From DASUPK01 sp963744105 (GTDB lineage: Bacteria; Actinomycetota; Thermoleophilia; Solirubrobacterales; 70-9), in contig CAVUSJ010000006.1 in NCBI GenBank assembly GCA_963744105.1, positions 434,001 to 498,000 of the forward strand: a stretch of 64,000 bases of DNA, written 5' to 3'. Numbering within the stretch: the stretch's first letter is position 1; each line of letters starts with the position of its first letter. Below are positions 50,007-59,110 of the stretch, one piece after another. A model generated the notes under the pieces. The model ran no database searches. It worked only from the letters and a program-made list of their open reading frames with translations, and was not told the origin of the DNA. Position numbers and translations under genes: made by a program.

Positions 50007-51458
50007 CTAGGGCCCGTGCCCCCGCGGCGAGGGGCCGGCGTGAACCCGGTGCAGGGCGGCCGGCAGCTTGACGCGCCCGCCGATGAAGAGCGAGGCGATC
50101 AGGAAACCGCCGACGGCGATCGCGGCATCCAGCGTGAAGGCGGTCTGGATCCCGTCGATGAACCCGCTGCCGCTCTGGGCGCGATCGCTCGCGCCGATGA
50201 AAACCGTCGTGGTGAGGCCGAGGCCCACCGACCCTCCTGCGATCTGGAACATGTAGAGGATCGCGCCGGCGAGACTGCGTCGTGACTCGTCCACCGCGGT
50301 GACCCCAGCCGTGGTCGCGGTCGGGTAGAAGAGACCGATGCCCAGCCCGAGGACTGCCATCCCCGGAACGAGCGCGCCGAAGCTCTCCTTATCCGCCAGC
50401 AGGGCGATGAGCGCCGGCCCCAGCGCGATGCACGCCGACCCGAGGATGAGCAGCGGCTTCGCCCCGAAGCGCTCGTAGAGGTTGCCCGCGACGAACGAGA
50501 CCGAGGCGAAGGTCGCCATCATCGGCAGCATCCCGGCGCCCGCGCCGATCGGCGAGTAGCCGAGCACATTGATCATCAGCTGGGGCAGGTAGAGCATCGC
50601 CGCGAAGAAGACGGCCGACATCATCAGGATCGCCCCGCAGGTCCAGGCGAAGTCCCGGTTGCGCATCACGTCGGGCGGGACCAGGGCGTGGTCGCCGGCG
50701 CGCCGCTCGGCCGCCACAAAGCTGGCGATCAGGATGACGAACAACGCGAGCAGCGCGATGATCCGTGGGTCGCCCCAGCCCCAGTCGATCACCTGGTCGA
50801 AGGCGAGCAGCAGCGAGACCAGGCCCACGGACACCGTGACGATCCCGGCGTAGTCCATCCGCGTGTCCTCCACCTCCGGGCTGTCCGCCTTGATCTCGCG
50901 AAGGGTGACGAAGACCGCGAACGCGGCGACCGGGAGGTTGAGGAAGAAGATCCACCGCCAGCTGAGCAGATCGGTGAGCGCCCCGCCGATCAACGGCCCG
51001 GCCGCGTTCCCGATCCCGGCGGCGCCAAGGATGAAGCCGCCGGCCAGCCCGGCCCTCTCCTCCGGCAGCGCCGCATAGGTCATCCCGAGGATCGCCGGCC
51101 ACATCAGCGCGCCGCCGATCCCCATCGCGACCCGGGTCGCGATCAGCCAGGCCTCGGTCGGGGCGACTCCGCCGAGGACCGAGAAGAAGGCGAAGATCGC
51201 CGCGCCGATGAAGAAGGCCCGCCGCCGGCCGAAGAGATCGGCGATCCGGCCGCCGGTGACGATCAGCACGCCGAAGGTGAGGGCGTAGGCGTTGACCACC
51301 CACTGCGCCGTGGTCACGCTCGTGTTGAAGTCGTGCTCGATCTGCGGGATCGCGACGTTGATCGCGGAGAAGTCGTTCGCGATCACGAAGACCGCAATGC
51401 CCATCGCGATCAGCGCGAGCCAGGTGCCCCGCCCGAGCGGCTGCGTGGTTCCCTCCAC
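50007..51458 (-). CDS. MFS transporter, DHA2 family
   Basis: 483 residues with about 14 helices. FSAINVAIPQIEHDF in helix 1 and GGRIADLFGRRR after helix 2 are the family motifs; FILGAAGIGNAAGPLIGGAL is motif C, typical of exporters. Convergent with the Ser-rich gene, 3 bp apart. Substrate unknown; related to but clearly distinct from the exporter at 826. Confidence 0.9.
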   Translation of the reverse strand: MEGTTQPLGRGTWLALIAMGIAVFVIANDFSAINVAIPQIEHDFNTSVTTAQWVVNAYALTFGVLIVTGGRIADLFGRRRAFFIGAAIFAFFSVLGGVAPTEAWLIATRVAMGIGGALMWPAILGMTYAALPEERAGLAGGFILGAAGIGNAAGPLIGGALTDLLSWRWIFFLNLPVAAFAVFVTLREIKADSPEVEDTRMDYAGIVTVSVGLVSLLLAFDQVIDWGWGDPRIIALLALFVILIASFVAAERRAGDHALVPPDVMRNRDFAWTCGAILMMSAVFFAAMLYLPQLMINVLGYSPIGAGAGMLPMMATFASVSFVAGNLYERFGAKPLLILGSACIALGPALIALLADKESFGALVPGMAVLGLGIGLFYPTATTAGVTAVDESRRSLAGAILYMFQIAGGSVGLGLTTTVFIGASDRAQSGSGFIDGIQTAFTLDAAIAVGGFLIASLFIGGRVKLPAALHRVHAGPSPRGHGP

Positions 51459-51468
51459 CGCGCCAACC

Positions 51469-53364
51469 CTAACCGGGCTGGGTGACGGCCTCCGGAAGCA
51501 TGAATGAGTTGGTCGCCGCGTCCGAGCCCTCCTCGGCGATCTCCGGATACCGGATGCCCGACAGGAGCTCGACGTCGAAGACCTCCTGGACTTGCTCCTC
51601 GAAGCGCATGAAGCCGGCGATCTGCCCGGTCTGCGGATTGACAGCCCAGACGCCGCAGAGCCGCTCGTCCAGGCGCTCCATCAGCGGCAGGCCGCCGAAG
51701 GTCGCTGTCTCGCGCACCTGCGAGAGCCCGATGAAGGCGAGCCCGCCGGCGAAGAGCAGCCCGCGGGTGAAGCCCGGCAGCTCGGCGACGGTCTCCGCGG
51801 TGCCGGCGTCGAGATCGGCGACCGAGATCGTCCCCTTGCCGGACTCGAGCACCCACATCTTGCCGTCGTACCAGCGCGGGGAGTGCGGCATCGAGAGGCC
51901 CCGCAGGACCGTCTCGCCGCTCTCGATGTCGATCAGGACTCCCCCGTTGGCCTTGTTCTCGCGCCAGCCGCCCGCGACGTCGGTCTCACCGAGGGCGGTC
52001 ACGTAGCGCGGCTCGTCGTCGATCACGCAGAGGCCGTTCAGGTGACAGCGGTCCTCGGCGGTGAGTTGGGAGATGAAGGGCGGCTTCCAACGCGGGATGA
52101 AGCTGTGCTCGGCGTCGAGGGTTGCGAGGCAGGAGAAGTTCGTGGCCACCAGCCAGAGCTCCCCCTGGGCGTACTCGATCTCGTGGATCCGGATGTCGCC
52201 GGTGAAGTGCTTGTTCCGCGGCAGGAAGCAGGCGTCGTGCTTGCCCTGCGGCTCGACCTTCGCGGCCACCGCCGGGAAGTCCCTGTAGTCGAGCACCTCC
52301 GCCCGGGTCCCGATCGCGATCCGCCCCGGCCCCACCGCGAGCCCCATCGGGCGGGGGAAGTTGCGGAAGTGCGTGTTGAGCTGGCCGCCGTCGTAGCGGG
52401 CGCAGATCAGCTTCCCCGTCTGGTAGGTGGAGACCAGCAGCGAGCTGCCGAGCTGCTTGAGGAACTCCGGGAAGTTCTGCGTGTAGACGCTTCGGAGCGG
52501 CGAGTCCGCCGGGGCGGACCACTGCGCGGTGCGCGGCGGAGTGGTCGGGCGGGCGAGCAGCTCCCGCGAGCGCTCGGCGAGCTGCTCGGTCCGGGGGAGC
52601 AGATCGCGGAGCTCCTCCGGAACCTCCTCTTCCTGCTCGCCGGAGACCGCCAGCTGGTCGCGGAGGGAGCGCAGCGGCCGGGTGACGTCGTCGGAGGCCT
52701 CGAGCGCAACGAACTCGCAGATCCGCTCGAGCTCGCGCTTGGGATCGTTGAGCAGAGTCTTGAAGTCGGTGACGCACCAGCGCTCCGGCGGCAGGGCCTC
52801 GAGGTCGTCGAGCAGCGTCGCCGTCAGCCGCAGCCACTGCTCGGTGACGATCTCGGGCAACGGCTTGCCCGCCAGCTCGCGCCAGCCCGGCACCAGCGGC
52901 AGGGACCACGCGGGGCCCTCCCAGTCCGGCAGGTGGGCGTAGCTGACCCGCCGGCCCGACTCCCAGACCTGCAGCATCGCCGGGATCGTCTCGGCCGGAT
53001 CGCGGTGGATGTAGACGAACTGGGCGTCCGGGGCGACCCCGGCCAGGAACGGGACGCGCAGCGCGTTCCGCGGCTGGCCGTCGACCCAGCGCAGCCCCGA
53101 GGCATCGATGCCCGGCCGGTTGCCCGCGCTGTCGACGAGGCCGCCCTTGAGCCTGCCGCGCAGGTCCTCGACCGCTCGCGGCTGGATGTCTGCCGCGGTC
53201 AGGCGGTTGCTGTCCCATTCGCGGTTCTCGGGCTGGAGCTCGAACACGCCGTCCAGAATCGGGACGGAGGCGCTGAACAGCCCGGGCGCCCTGGCGAGCG
53301 AGCGGAACAGGGCCGTCCCACCCGAGCGCGGCGGCGCGACGACGAATACGGGTCTCTCGATCAC
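51469..53364 (-). CDS. Sulfotransferase fused to TIGR03032-type domain
   Basis: 631 residues if GTG 53362-53364 is the start. The N-terminal half (about 1-260) is a sulfotransferase: VVAPPRSGGTALFRSLARAPG is the 5'-phosphosulfate loop for PAPS and QFVYIHRDPAETIPAMLQVW the 3'-phosphate site. The C-terminal half (about 285-631) matches the TIGR03032 family (NFPEFLKQLGSSLLVSTYQTGKLICARYDGGQLNTHFRNFPRPMG is its opening), a predicted beta-propeller of unknown role. The fusion implies that the propeller binds or presents the sulfation target. Confidence 0.85.
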   Translation of the reverse strand: MIERPVFVVAPPRSGGTALFRSLARAPGLFSASVPILDGVFELQPENREWDSNRLTAADIQPRAVEDLRGRLKGGLVDSAGNRPGIDASGLRWVDGQPRNALRVPFLAGVAPDAQFVYIHRDPAETIPAMLQVWESGRRVSYAHLPDWEGPAWSLPLVPGWRELAGKPLPEIVTEQWLRLTATLLDDLEALPPERWCVTDFKTLLNDPKRELERICEFVALEASDDVTRPLRSLRDQLAVSGEQEEEVPEELRDLLPRTEQLAERSRELLARPTTPPRTAQWSAPADSPLRSVYTQNFPEFLKQLGSSLLVSTYQTGKLICARYDGGQLNTHFRNFPRPMGLAVGPGRIAIGTRAEVLDYRDFPAVAAKVEPQGKHDACFLPRNKHFTGDIRIHEIEYAQGELWLVATNFSCLATLDAEHSFIPRWKPPFISQLTAEDRCHLNGLCVIDDEPRYVTALGETDVAGGWRENKANGGVLIDIESGETVLRGLSMPHSPRWYDGKMWVLESGKGTISVADLDAGTAETVAELPGFTRGLLFAGGLAFIGLSQVRETATFGGLPLMERLDERLCGVWAVNPQTGQIAGFMRFEEQVQEVFDVELLSGIRYPEIAEEGSDAATNSFMLPEAVTQPG

Positions 53365-53400
53365 GCGCGCAGTTTCGCAGTTGACACGCGGGCCGCGCGG

Positions 53401-54201
53401 ATGATCCAATCGCCGGAGGGAGACGAAGGAGAAGCCATCGACACGCCGCGCCTACCCACGAAACCGCTGCCGTACGCCGGCATGGTCCTGGCGGTCATCG
53501 CGAGCTTCCTCGCCCTCGATCACTTCGCGAACGCCGACGAGCAGCTCCTGCTGGGCGTCGCGACCTGGCTCATCCTGATCGGCTCGTGCGCCTTCCTCGA
53601 CCGCGAGGACCGCGCCCGCGCCCTGCTCGTGGTCCTGGTCGCAACCTGCGCAGAGGTGATCGGCTCGATCGTGCTCGGCGCCTACACCTACCGGCTGGAG
53701 AACCTGCCCGCCTTCGTCCCGCCGGGTCACGGCCTGGTGTTCCTGGCGGGGCTTCGCATCAGCCAGTCCGGGCCGGTGCGGAGCCACCCGCGGGCGTTCC
53801 TCTGGGCCGTGATCGCCCTGGTCGCCGCCTGGGGCGCGGCCGGGCTGGTGCTGCTCGGTCACACCGACGCGCTCGGGGCGATCACCGGCGCGCTGCTGAT
53901 CTACGTGCTGATCCGCGGCCGCGCCGCCACCCTGTACGCCGGCGTCTTCCTGATGGTCGGCTTCCTCGAGATCTACGGGACCTCGATCGGCGCCTGGCAC
54001 TGGGCCGCGACGACGCCGGACACGCCGCTTCCCTCCGGGAACCCGCCGAGCGGGATCGCGGGCGTCTACGTCCTCTTCGACGTAGCGGCGATCGCGCTGG
54101 CGCCGCGGGCGATCGCTGCGTTCGACGCGCTTCGGGGCCTTCCCGCGCTCGCCTACTCGGCGATCCCCGCGGCCGCCAGAGTCTCGGCCCGCTCCCAGTA
54201 G
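53401..54201 (+). CDS. Integral membrane protein, unknown
   Basis: 266 residues from ATG 53401, with about eight helices (for example GMVLAVIASFLALDHF, LLVVLVATCAEVIGSIVLGAY, FLMVGFLEIYGTSIGAWHWAATTPDTPLPSGNPP). The polar ENLPAFVPPGHG and HWAATTPDTPLPSGNPPSGIAGVY loops look conserved. Similar to carotenoid-type membrane proteins in pattern, but not assigned. Divergent from the sulfotransferase gene. Confidence 0.72.
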   Translation: MIQSPEGDEGEAIDTPRLPTKPLPYAGMVLAVIASFLALDHFANADEQLLLGVATWLILIGSCAFLDREDRARALLVVLVATCAEVIGSIVLGAYTYRLENLPAFVPPGHGLVFLAGLRISQSGPVRSHPRAFLWAVIALVAAWGAAGLVLLGHTDALGAITGALLIYVLIRGRAATLYAGVFLMVGFLEIYGTSIGAWHWAATTPDTPLPSGNPPSGIAGVYVLFDVAAIALAPRAIAAFDALRGLPALAYSAIPAAARVSARSQ

Positions 54202-54202
54202 C

Positions 54203-54430
54203 TCACGTCGCTCGTACATCTCCCGGACGGTCTCGAGGTTCTCTCGCGGCATCGCGACGGAGTATCCCGCCGAGCAGCGACGCCGCGGCGCCGCCTCCGG
54301 TCTTGGTGATCCGCTCGAGATCGATCTCCTCCCCTCCCCTCCGGGCGCACCGCGGGCAGTGCCGCGGCGATGTCAGCGGATTGCGATCGAACATCGTCAG
54401 ACCGCACTTCGGGCAATTCAGATAGGCCAT
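54203..54430 (-). CDS. Small zinc-ribbon protein
   Basis: 75 residues from ATG 54428-54430: AYLNCPKCGLTMFDRNPLTSPRHCPRC, a CPxCG/CPxC zinc ribbon, then a basic tail. Small proteins with this start are common in Thermoleophilia and of unknown function. The last 15 residues overlap a SnoaL remnant in another frame, so the tail may be altered. Confidence 0.7.
   Translation of the reverse strand: MAYLNCPKCGLTMFDRNPLTSPRHCPRCARRGGEEIDLERITKTGGGAAASLLGGILRRDAAREPRDRPGDVRAT
54205..54252 (-). pseudogene. SnoaL-family N-terminal remnant
   Basis: ATG at 54250-54252 opens PRENLETVREMYERRELLGAG, the usual SnoaL-like start, but similarity ends after about 14 codons. It overlaps the end of the zinc-ribbon gene on the same strand. 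The missing body seems to have been deleted. Confidence 0.45.
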
Positions 54431-54607
54431 GGTGCGCGCTCTCCTCCAGGGCTTGGATTCGCTGGGGCGGACCGGATCCGTCCGGTCTGCCTGCCCTGTC
54501 CCCCTACTCGGCGCGCTGTGCAAGGGCTTTCGCCGACAGAGCCGAGGGTACCCGTGCAAATCGGACGTGAAACGAGCGCCCCTTCAGGACGCGGCCACCA
54601 GCGGCCG

Positions 54608-56629
54608 CTAGCCGAGAACGGTCTCGCGCGTGCCGAGGGCCGCGAGCACCCGCTCCGCGACCGCCTCGCCGGTGAAGCCGACCTCCTCGCGGAGCAACGC
54701 CGGCTTGCCGTGCGCGACATAGCGGTCCGGCAGGCCGACGCGCATGACTCGGGCCCGCTCGCCGCCGTCGGCGAAAGCGTCCTCGACGTGCTCGAGCACG
54801 CCGGAGCCGAAGCCGCCGGGAAGTACGTTCTCCTCGATCGTCACCAGCAGGTCGTGCTCGGCGGCCAGCTTCTCGATCAGCTCGCCGTCGAGCGGCTTCG
54901 CGAAGCGACCGTCCGCGACGGTCGGCTCGAGGCCGTTCTCCCGCAGGATCTCGGCGGCGCGGAGGCCGACCTGGACCCCATAGCCGTACCCGAGCAGAGC
55001 GACGCGCTCACCGGGCAGCAGCAGTTCGCCCTTTCCGATCTCGATCTCCTTCGGAGCGTCGGGCATCGGCGCCCCCTCGGCGGCGCCGCGCGGGTAGCGG
55101 AAGGCGATCGGCCCGTCCTCGTGGGCGAGCGCGGTCCGCAGCATGTGGACCAGCATCGCCTCGTCGCGCGGGGCCATCACCACGACGTTGGGAAGCTCGC
55201 GGAAGTAGGAGATGTCGAAGGCGCCGTGGTGGGTCGGCCCGTCGTCGCCGACCAGGCCGGCCCGGTCCATCGCGAAGACGACATTCAGCTTCTGCAGGCA
55301 GACGTCGTGGACGAGCTGGTCGAAGGCGCGCTGCAGGAAGGTCGAGTAGATCGCGCAGACGGGCTTGGCCCCCTGGATGGCGAGGCCGGACGCGAAGAGG
55401 ACGGCGTCCTGCTCGGCGATGCCGACGTCGTAGTACTGGTCGGGCAGCTGGTCGCAGAGCTTGTTGAGCCCCGTTCCGCCCGCCATCGCGGCGGTGATCC
55501 CGATCACCCGCGGGTCGCGCTTCGCCTCCTCGACCAGGGCGTCCGCGAAGACGGCCGTGTACTGGGGCGGCGCCTTGGGCGGCGGCTTCTCGAGCTTCTC
55601 GATCTTCTCCGGCGAATCCGACTCGCTGACGGGGACGACCGGCTTGCTGTCGGCGGGCTTGCGGTCGACGATCGACCCCGGCTTCGCGGCGTGCCACTTC
55701 TCCATCCCCTCCAGGCCACCCTCCTCGGCGGGCTGGAAGCCCTTGCCCTTCACGGTGTGGATGTGGACGACGACCGGCCGGTCAGCCTCGAGCGCCTGGC
55801 TGAGCGCCTGCCGCAGGGCGGCGACGTCATGGCCGTCGATCACTCCCATGTAGGCGAGATCGAGCTCCTCGAAGAAGAGACCGGGCGCCCAGTAGGCCTT
55901 GATCGCCGCCTTCACCTCAGGCCCGAGGCGCTCGATCCGGCGGCCGAGGCCGAGCGGCAGGTGGGTGAGCCGCTCCTCAGTCGAGGAGCGCGCCTGGTAC
56001 AGGCCGGGCTTCAGCCGCACGCGCTGGAAGTACCGGGAAAGCGCGCCGACGTTCGGCGAGATCGACATGCCGTTGTCGTTGAGGACGATCACCATCGGTG
56101 TCTGCAGGCCGCCGGCGTGGTGGAGCGCCTCGTAGGCGACGCCTCCAGTCAGTGCGCCGTCGCCGATCACCGCGACGACCTTGCCGTCCTCGCCGATCCC
56201 CTTCCGCATCGCCTCCTTCAGGCCGACGCCGTAGCCGATCGAGGTCGAGGCGTGGCCGGCGCCCATGATGTCGTGCTCGGACTCGAAGATCGAGCAGAAG
56301 GGCGCCAGCCCCTCGTACTGGCGGATCGTGCCGAGCTGGTCCTTGCGGCCCGTGAGGATCTTGTGCGGGTACGCCTGGTGGCCGACGTCCCAGAGGATCT
56401 TGTCCGTGGGCGAGTCCAGCAGGCTGTGGAGTGCGACGGTCAGCTCGCAGGTGCCGAGATTGGCGCCGAAGTGGCCGCCGATCTCGCCGATCACGTCGAT
56501 GATCAGCTCGCGCACCTCCTGCGCCACCTGCTGGAGCTCGTCGTCCGAGAGCTCCCTGAGGTCGGCCGGGGAGTCGACCTCGTCGAGCAGCCGCTTCGCG
56601 GGCTTCGAGTCCTTTGTATCGCTGGCCAT
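54608..56629 (-). CDS. dxs: 1-deoxy-D-xylulose-5-phosphate synthase
   Basis: 673 residues. The first enzyme of the MEP isoprenoid pathway, joining pyruvate and glyceraldehyde 3-phosphate with TPP. The TPP motif is GDGALTGGVAYEALHHAG...NDNGMSIS, the catalytic His is in ELTVALHSLLDSP, and DRAGLVGDDGPTHHGAFD is the transketolase motif. A Pro/Lys-rich insert (about 315-350) is longer than usual. Its ATG abuts the prenyl synthase stop (shared at 56629), so they are coupled. Confidence 0.95.
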   Translation of the reverse strand: MASDTKDSKPAKRLLDEVDSPADLRELSDDELQQVAQEVRELIIDVIGEIGGHFGANLGTCELTVALHSLLDSPTDKILWDVGHQAYPHKILTGRKDQLGTIRQYEGLAPFCSIFESEHDIMGAGHASTSIGYGVGLKEAMRKGIGEDGKVVAVIGDGALTGGVAYEALHHAGGLQTPMVIVLNDNGMSISPNVGALSRYFQRVRLKPGLYQARSSTEERLTHLPLGLGRRIERLGPEVKAAIKAYWAPGLFFEELDLAYMGVIDGHDVAALRQALSQALEADRPVVVHIHTVKGKGFQPAEEGGLEGMEKWHAAKPGSIVDRKPADSKPVVPVSESDSPEKIEKLEKPPPKAPPQYTAVFADALVEEAKRDPRVIGITAAMAGGTGLNKLCDQLPDQYYDVGIAEQDAVLFASGLAIQGAKPVCAIYSTFLQRAFDQLVHDVCLQKLNVVFAMDRAGLVGDDGPTHHGAFDISYFRELPNVVVMAPRDEAMLVHMLRTALAHEDGPIAFRYPRGAAEGAPMPDAPKEIEIGKGELLLPGERVALLGYGYGVQVGLRAAEILRENGLEPTVADGRFAKPLDGELIEKLAAEHDLLVTIEENVLPGGFGSGVLEHVEDAFADGGERARVMRVGLPDRYVAHGKPALLREEVGFTGEAVAERVLAALGTRETVLG

Positions 56630-57525
56630 CAGGTGTGTCGGGTGTGGATGAAGTCGGTTATCCGAGCCAGATCGTCGGTCCGGGCGTCCGTTTCTGCGAG
56701 CGCTTCCCGCGCCTTGCGGTGCGACTCAGAGGCTAGCTCGCGTGCTCTCTCAAGGCCATACGCGCTTACGTATGTGAGCTTTCCGAGCCTCTCGTCGCTG
56801 CCGCTCGGCTTGCCGAGCTCCTCGTCCGATCCGGTCACGTCGAGGATGTCATCGACGATCTGGAACAGGACGCCGAGCTCATCGGCGAAACGGCGATACG
56901 GAATTGTCTCACCTTCAGGTGTCTCACCCAAAGCAAGTACGACGCCCACGCTCGCTGCGATCAATCGCCCAGTCTTGAGCGAGTGCATCTCGCGCAGGAG
57001 GTCTGGATCGACCTTTCCCCCGGCCCCCGGACCCCCCTCCTCGAACTCGGTCACGTCCACAAATTGGCCCCCCACCATGCCGGCGACTCCCGTGGCCGAG
57101 ACGAGCTCGCCGAGGGCGGCGAGCACCGCGGCCGGCTCGCCCTCCTGCTTCTGGGCGAAGAGCCTCATCGCCTCGGCGAACAGCCCATCGCCGGCGAGGA
57201 TCGCAACGTTCTCGCCGAACTTGACGTGCGAGGTGGGCATGCCGCGACGGAGCTCGTCGTCGTCCATCGCCGGCAGGTCGTCGTGGATCAGCGAGTAGGT
57301 GTGGATCAGCTCGATCGCGGCAGCCGCCGGCAGCACTCGCTCCGGGTCGAGGCCGATCGACCGCGCCGTCGCGAGCGCGAGCACCGGCCGGATCCGCTTG
57401 CCGCCGGCGAGCAGCGAGTAGCGCATCGCCTCCGCGAGCCCCGCGGTCGCCGGCGTCTCCGAGAAGCTGAGCCGGGTCAGGTGGCGGTCGACCATCTCCC
57501 GAAGGTCATCGGGGTACTCGCTCAT
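56629..57525 (-). CDS. Polyprenyl (farnesyl/geranylgeranyl) diphosphate synthase
   Basis: 298 residues. The first Asp-rich motif DDLPAMDDDELRRG and the second DDILDVTGSDEELGK chelate Mg2+ for chain elongation, and GGKRIRP is the substrate-binding start. The two residues inserted in the first motif are the bacterial FPP-synthase type; exact product length is not certain. It is encoded just upstream of dxs, placing isoprenoid supply steps together. Confidence 0.93.
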   Translation of the reverse strand: MSEYPDDLREMVDRHLTRLSFSETPATAGLAEAMRYSLLAGGKRIRPVLALATARSIGLDPERVLPAAAAIELIHTYSLIHDDLPAMDDDELRRGMPTSHVKFGENVAILAGDGLFAEAMRLFAQKQEGEPAAVLAALGELVSATGVAGMVGGQFVDVTEFEEGGPGAGGKVDPDLLREMHSLKTGRLIAASVGVVLALGETPEGETIPYRRFADELGVLFQIVDDILDVTGSDEELGKPSGSDERLGKLTYVSAYGLERARELASESHRKAREALAETDARTDDLARITDFIHTRHT

Positions 57526-57531
57526 ACGGGC

Positions 57532-57735
57532 TCAGTCCCCGGTGGAGCCTGAGGTGCCCCGCAGGGCGCCTTCGACCGCCCGGCCCGCCTGGGAGGCGAG
57601 CTCGGAGGCCTCGCGGACGAGCGCGGCGGCGTGCTCGTCGTCGACGTCGCCCTCGAGCTGCGTCGCGAGCTGCTCCAGGCGAGCGGTGATGCGCTCGAGC
57701 TCCTCGGCGCCGCCGCCGGTCGATTCGGCTTCCAT
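57532..57735 (-). CDS. Small coiled-coil protein in XseB position
   Basis: 67 residues: EELERITARLEQLATQLEGDVDDEHAAALVREASELASQAGRAVE. The two-helix pattern and its position directly before the prenyl synthase resemble exodeoxyribonuclease VII small subunit (XseB), but the hallmark LEEAL...G.L.L spacing is weak and no xseA is adjacent. Treat as XseB-like at best. Confidence 0.6.
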   Translation of the reverse strand: MEAESTGGGAEELERITARLEQLATQLEGDVDDEHAAALVREASELASQAGRAVEGALRGTSGSTGD

Positions 57736-57746
57736 CGCGCGCGATG

Positions 57747-58124
57747 CTAGCTGGGCAGATGCTCGGACAGGGCGGCGCCGAGCACGCCGTTGACGAAGCC
57801 TGGCGCGTCGGTCCCGCAGTACTCCTTGGCCAGCTCGACCGCCTCGTCGATCGCGACCTCAGCGGGGACGTCGTCGGCGTGAAGCGCCTCGTAGAGCGCC
57901 GTCCGCATGATGCTGCGCTCCAGCGGCGCGATCCGCTCCAGCGCCCAGCCCTTCGAGTGCTTCGCGATCAGCTCGTCGAGCTCGGGCCTGTGCTCCTCCA
58001 CCGCGGTGGCGAGCTCGACCGAGAAGGGCTTGGCGTCCTCGAGCAGCTCGCCGAGCGGGCGGCCGGTGACCTCGTGCTGATAGAGAGCGAAGACCGCGTC
58101 GCGGCGCTGGTCCGACCTACGCAC
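57747..58124 (-). CDS. nusB: Transcription antitermination factor NusB
   Basis: 125 residues. RRDAVFALYQHEVTG at the start and ERIAPLERSIMRTALYEALHADDVPAEVAIDEAVELAKEYC...FVNGVLGAAL are the NusB signature. It binds boxA RNA with S10 during rRNA transcription. Its start overlaps the efp stop by 8 bp; the efp-nusB order is common. Confidence 0.95.
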   Translation of the reverse strand: MRRSDQRRDAVFALYQHEVTGRPLGELLEDAKPFSVELATAVEEHRPELDELIAKHSKGWALERIAPLERSIMRTALYEALHADDVPAEVAIDEAVELAKEYCGTDAPGFVNGVLGAALSEHLPS

Positions 58125-58677
58125 GTGACACGTACTCGCCGCTGCGCGTGTCGACCCGGACCCTCTCGCCCTCCTCGATGAAGAGCGGAACCTGGACCGT
58201 CACGCCGGTCTCCAGCGTCGCGGGCTTCGTGCCGCCGCCCGAGGCCGTGTCGCCCTTCAGGCCCGGGTCCGTCTGCGTGATCGCGAGGTCGACCGCGCTC
58301 GGCGGCTGGGCACCGGCCGGGCGCTCGTCGACGAAGAGGAGGTCGACGTCGGAGTTCGGCGGGACCCACTTGAGCGCGTCGCCGACCACCGACTTCGGGA
58401 TTTCGACCTGGTCGTAGCTCTGGTTGTCCATGAAGACGGCGGCGTCGCCCGAGTCGTAGAGAAACTGCATCTTCCGGGTCTCCGTGCGGACCGGGCGGAA
58501 CTTCTCACCGGCCTTGAAGGTCTTGTCGATCACGGCGCCGTCCTCGACACGCTTCAGCTTGGAGCGCACGAAGGCGCCGCCCTTGCCGGGCTTGACGTGC
58601 TGGAACTCGACGATCCGGAAGATCGTCCCGTCCACCTCGATGTGCGCGCCGTTCTTGAACTGGTTGGTCGAGATCAC
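58117..58677 (-). CDS. efp: Translation elongation factor P
   Basis: 186 residues from GTG 58675-58677. ISTNQFKNGAHIEVDGTIFRIVEFQHVKPGKGGAFVR is the N-terminal KOW-like domain; the tip residue that is modified elsewhere lies in KPGKGGAF (Lys). Domains II and III follow, ending VRVDTRSGEYVSRA. It rescues ribosomes stalled at polyproline. All three domains are complete. Confidence 0.95.
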   Translation of the reverse strand: MISTNQFKNGAHIEVDGTIFRIVEFQHVKPGKGGAFVRSKLKRVEDGAVIDKTFKAGEKFRPVRTETRKMQFLYDSGDAAVFMDNQSYDQVEIPKSVVGDALKWVPPNSDVDLLFVDERPAGAQPPSAVDLAITQTDPGLKGDTASGGGTKPATLETGVTVQVPLFIEEGERVRVDTRSGEYVSRA

Positions 58678-58705
58678 GACGGCGCAGGGTACAAGCCGTG
58701 GGGTG

Positions 58706-58972
58706 CTACGACGACGGCCGCCACCCGCTCTCGGCAAGCTCGGCGGCAACCTGCTCGGCCATTCCGCGGCGGTTGAGGACGCGAGCAAACGGGACTTTCC
58801 TAGCACGACACGCTTTGCCCACTCGCTCGGCGGCGAGCTCTGCAACCGGCTGGCCGTCGCTGAGGACGAAGCAGAGATCGGCCGGGTTGAGCACGCCGCC
58901 GACCGCGACGCGAGCAAGCTCCGGCCCCGCCCCGAGATCGGTGACGCTGAAGTCGAACCGGTCAGCGATCAA
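58706..58972 (-). CDS. Unknown protein upstream of efp
   Basis: 88 residues with a TTG start at 58972: VAVGGVLNPADLCFVLSDGQPVAELAAERVGKACRARKVPFARVLNRRGMAEQVAAELAESGW. Alpha/beta pattern; no family recognised. It ends 28 bp before efp on the same strand. The 138 bp between it and the next gene hold no clear feature. Confidence 0.45.
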   Translation of the reverse strand: MIADRFDFSVTDLGAGPELARVAVGGVLNPADLCFVLSDGQPVAELAAERVGKACRARKVPFARVLNRRGMAEQVAAELAESGWRPSS

Positions 58973-59110
58973 GACGCCGGCGATCCCGCGTTAGGACGGG
59001 TCCCTTGCCTTTCAGTCGTGATCGGTACGAACCGGTTCTGTAGTAGACCCCTGCGAACAGGAGCCCTGGAAGAGAATGGGGGTGAGCAGCACCTTGCCCC
59101 GCGGCCGTTC

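Noticed and set aside
51592..53400. Long plus-strand reading frame upstream of the 53401 membrane gene
   Set aside because: It is antisense to the sulfotransferase fusion; only the part from 53401 has a real protein pattern.
54359..57298. 979-codon plus-strand frame over dxs
   Set aside because: Antisense shadow of dxs and the prenyl synthase, both with intact catalytic motifs.
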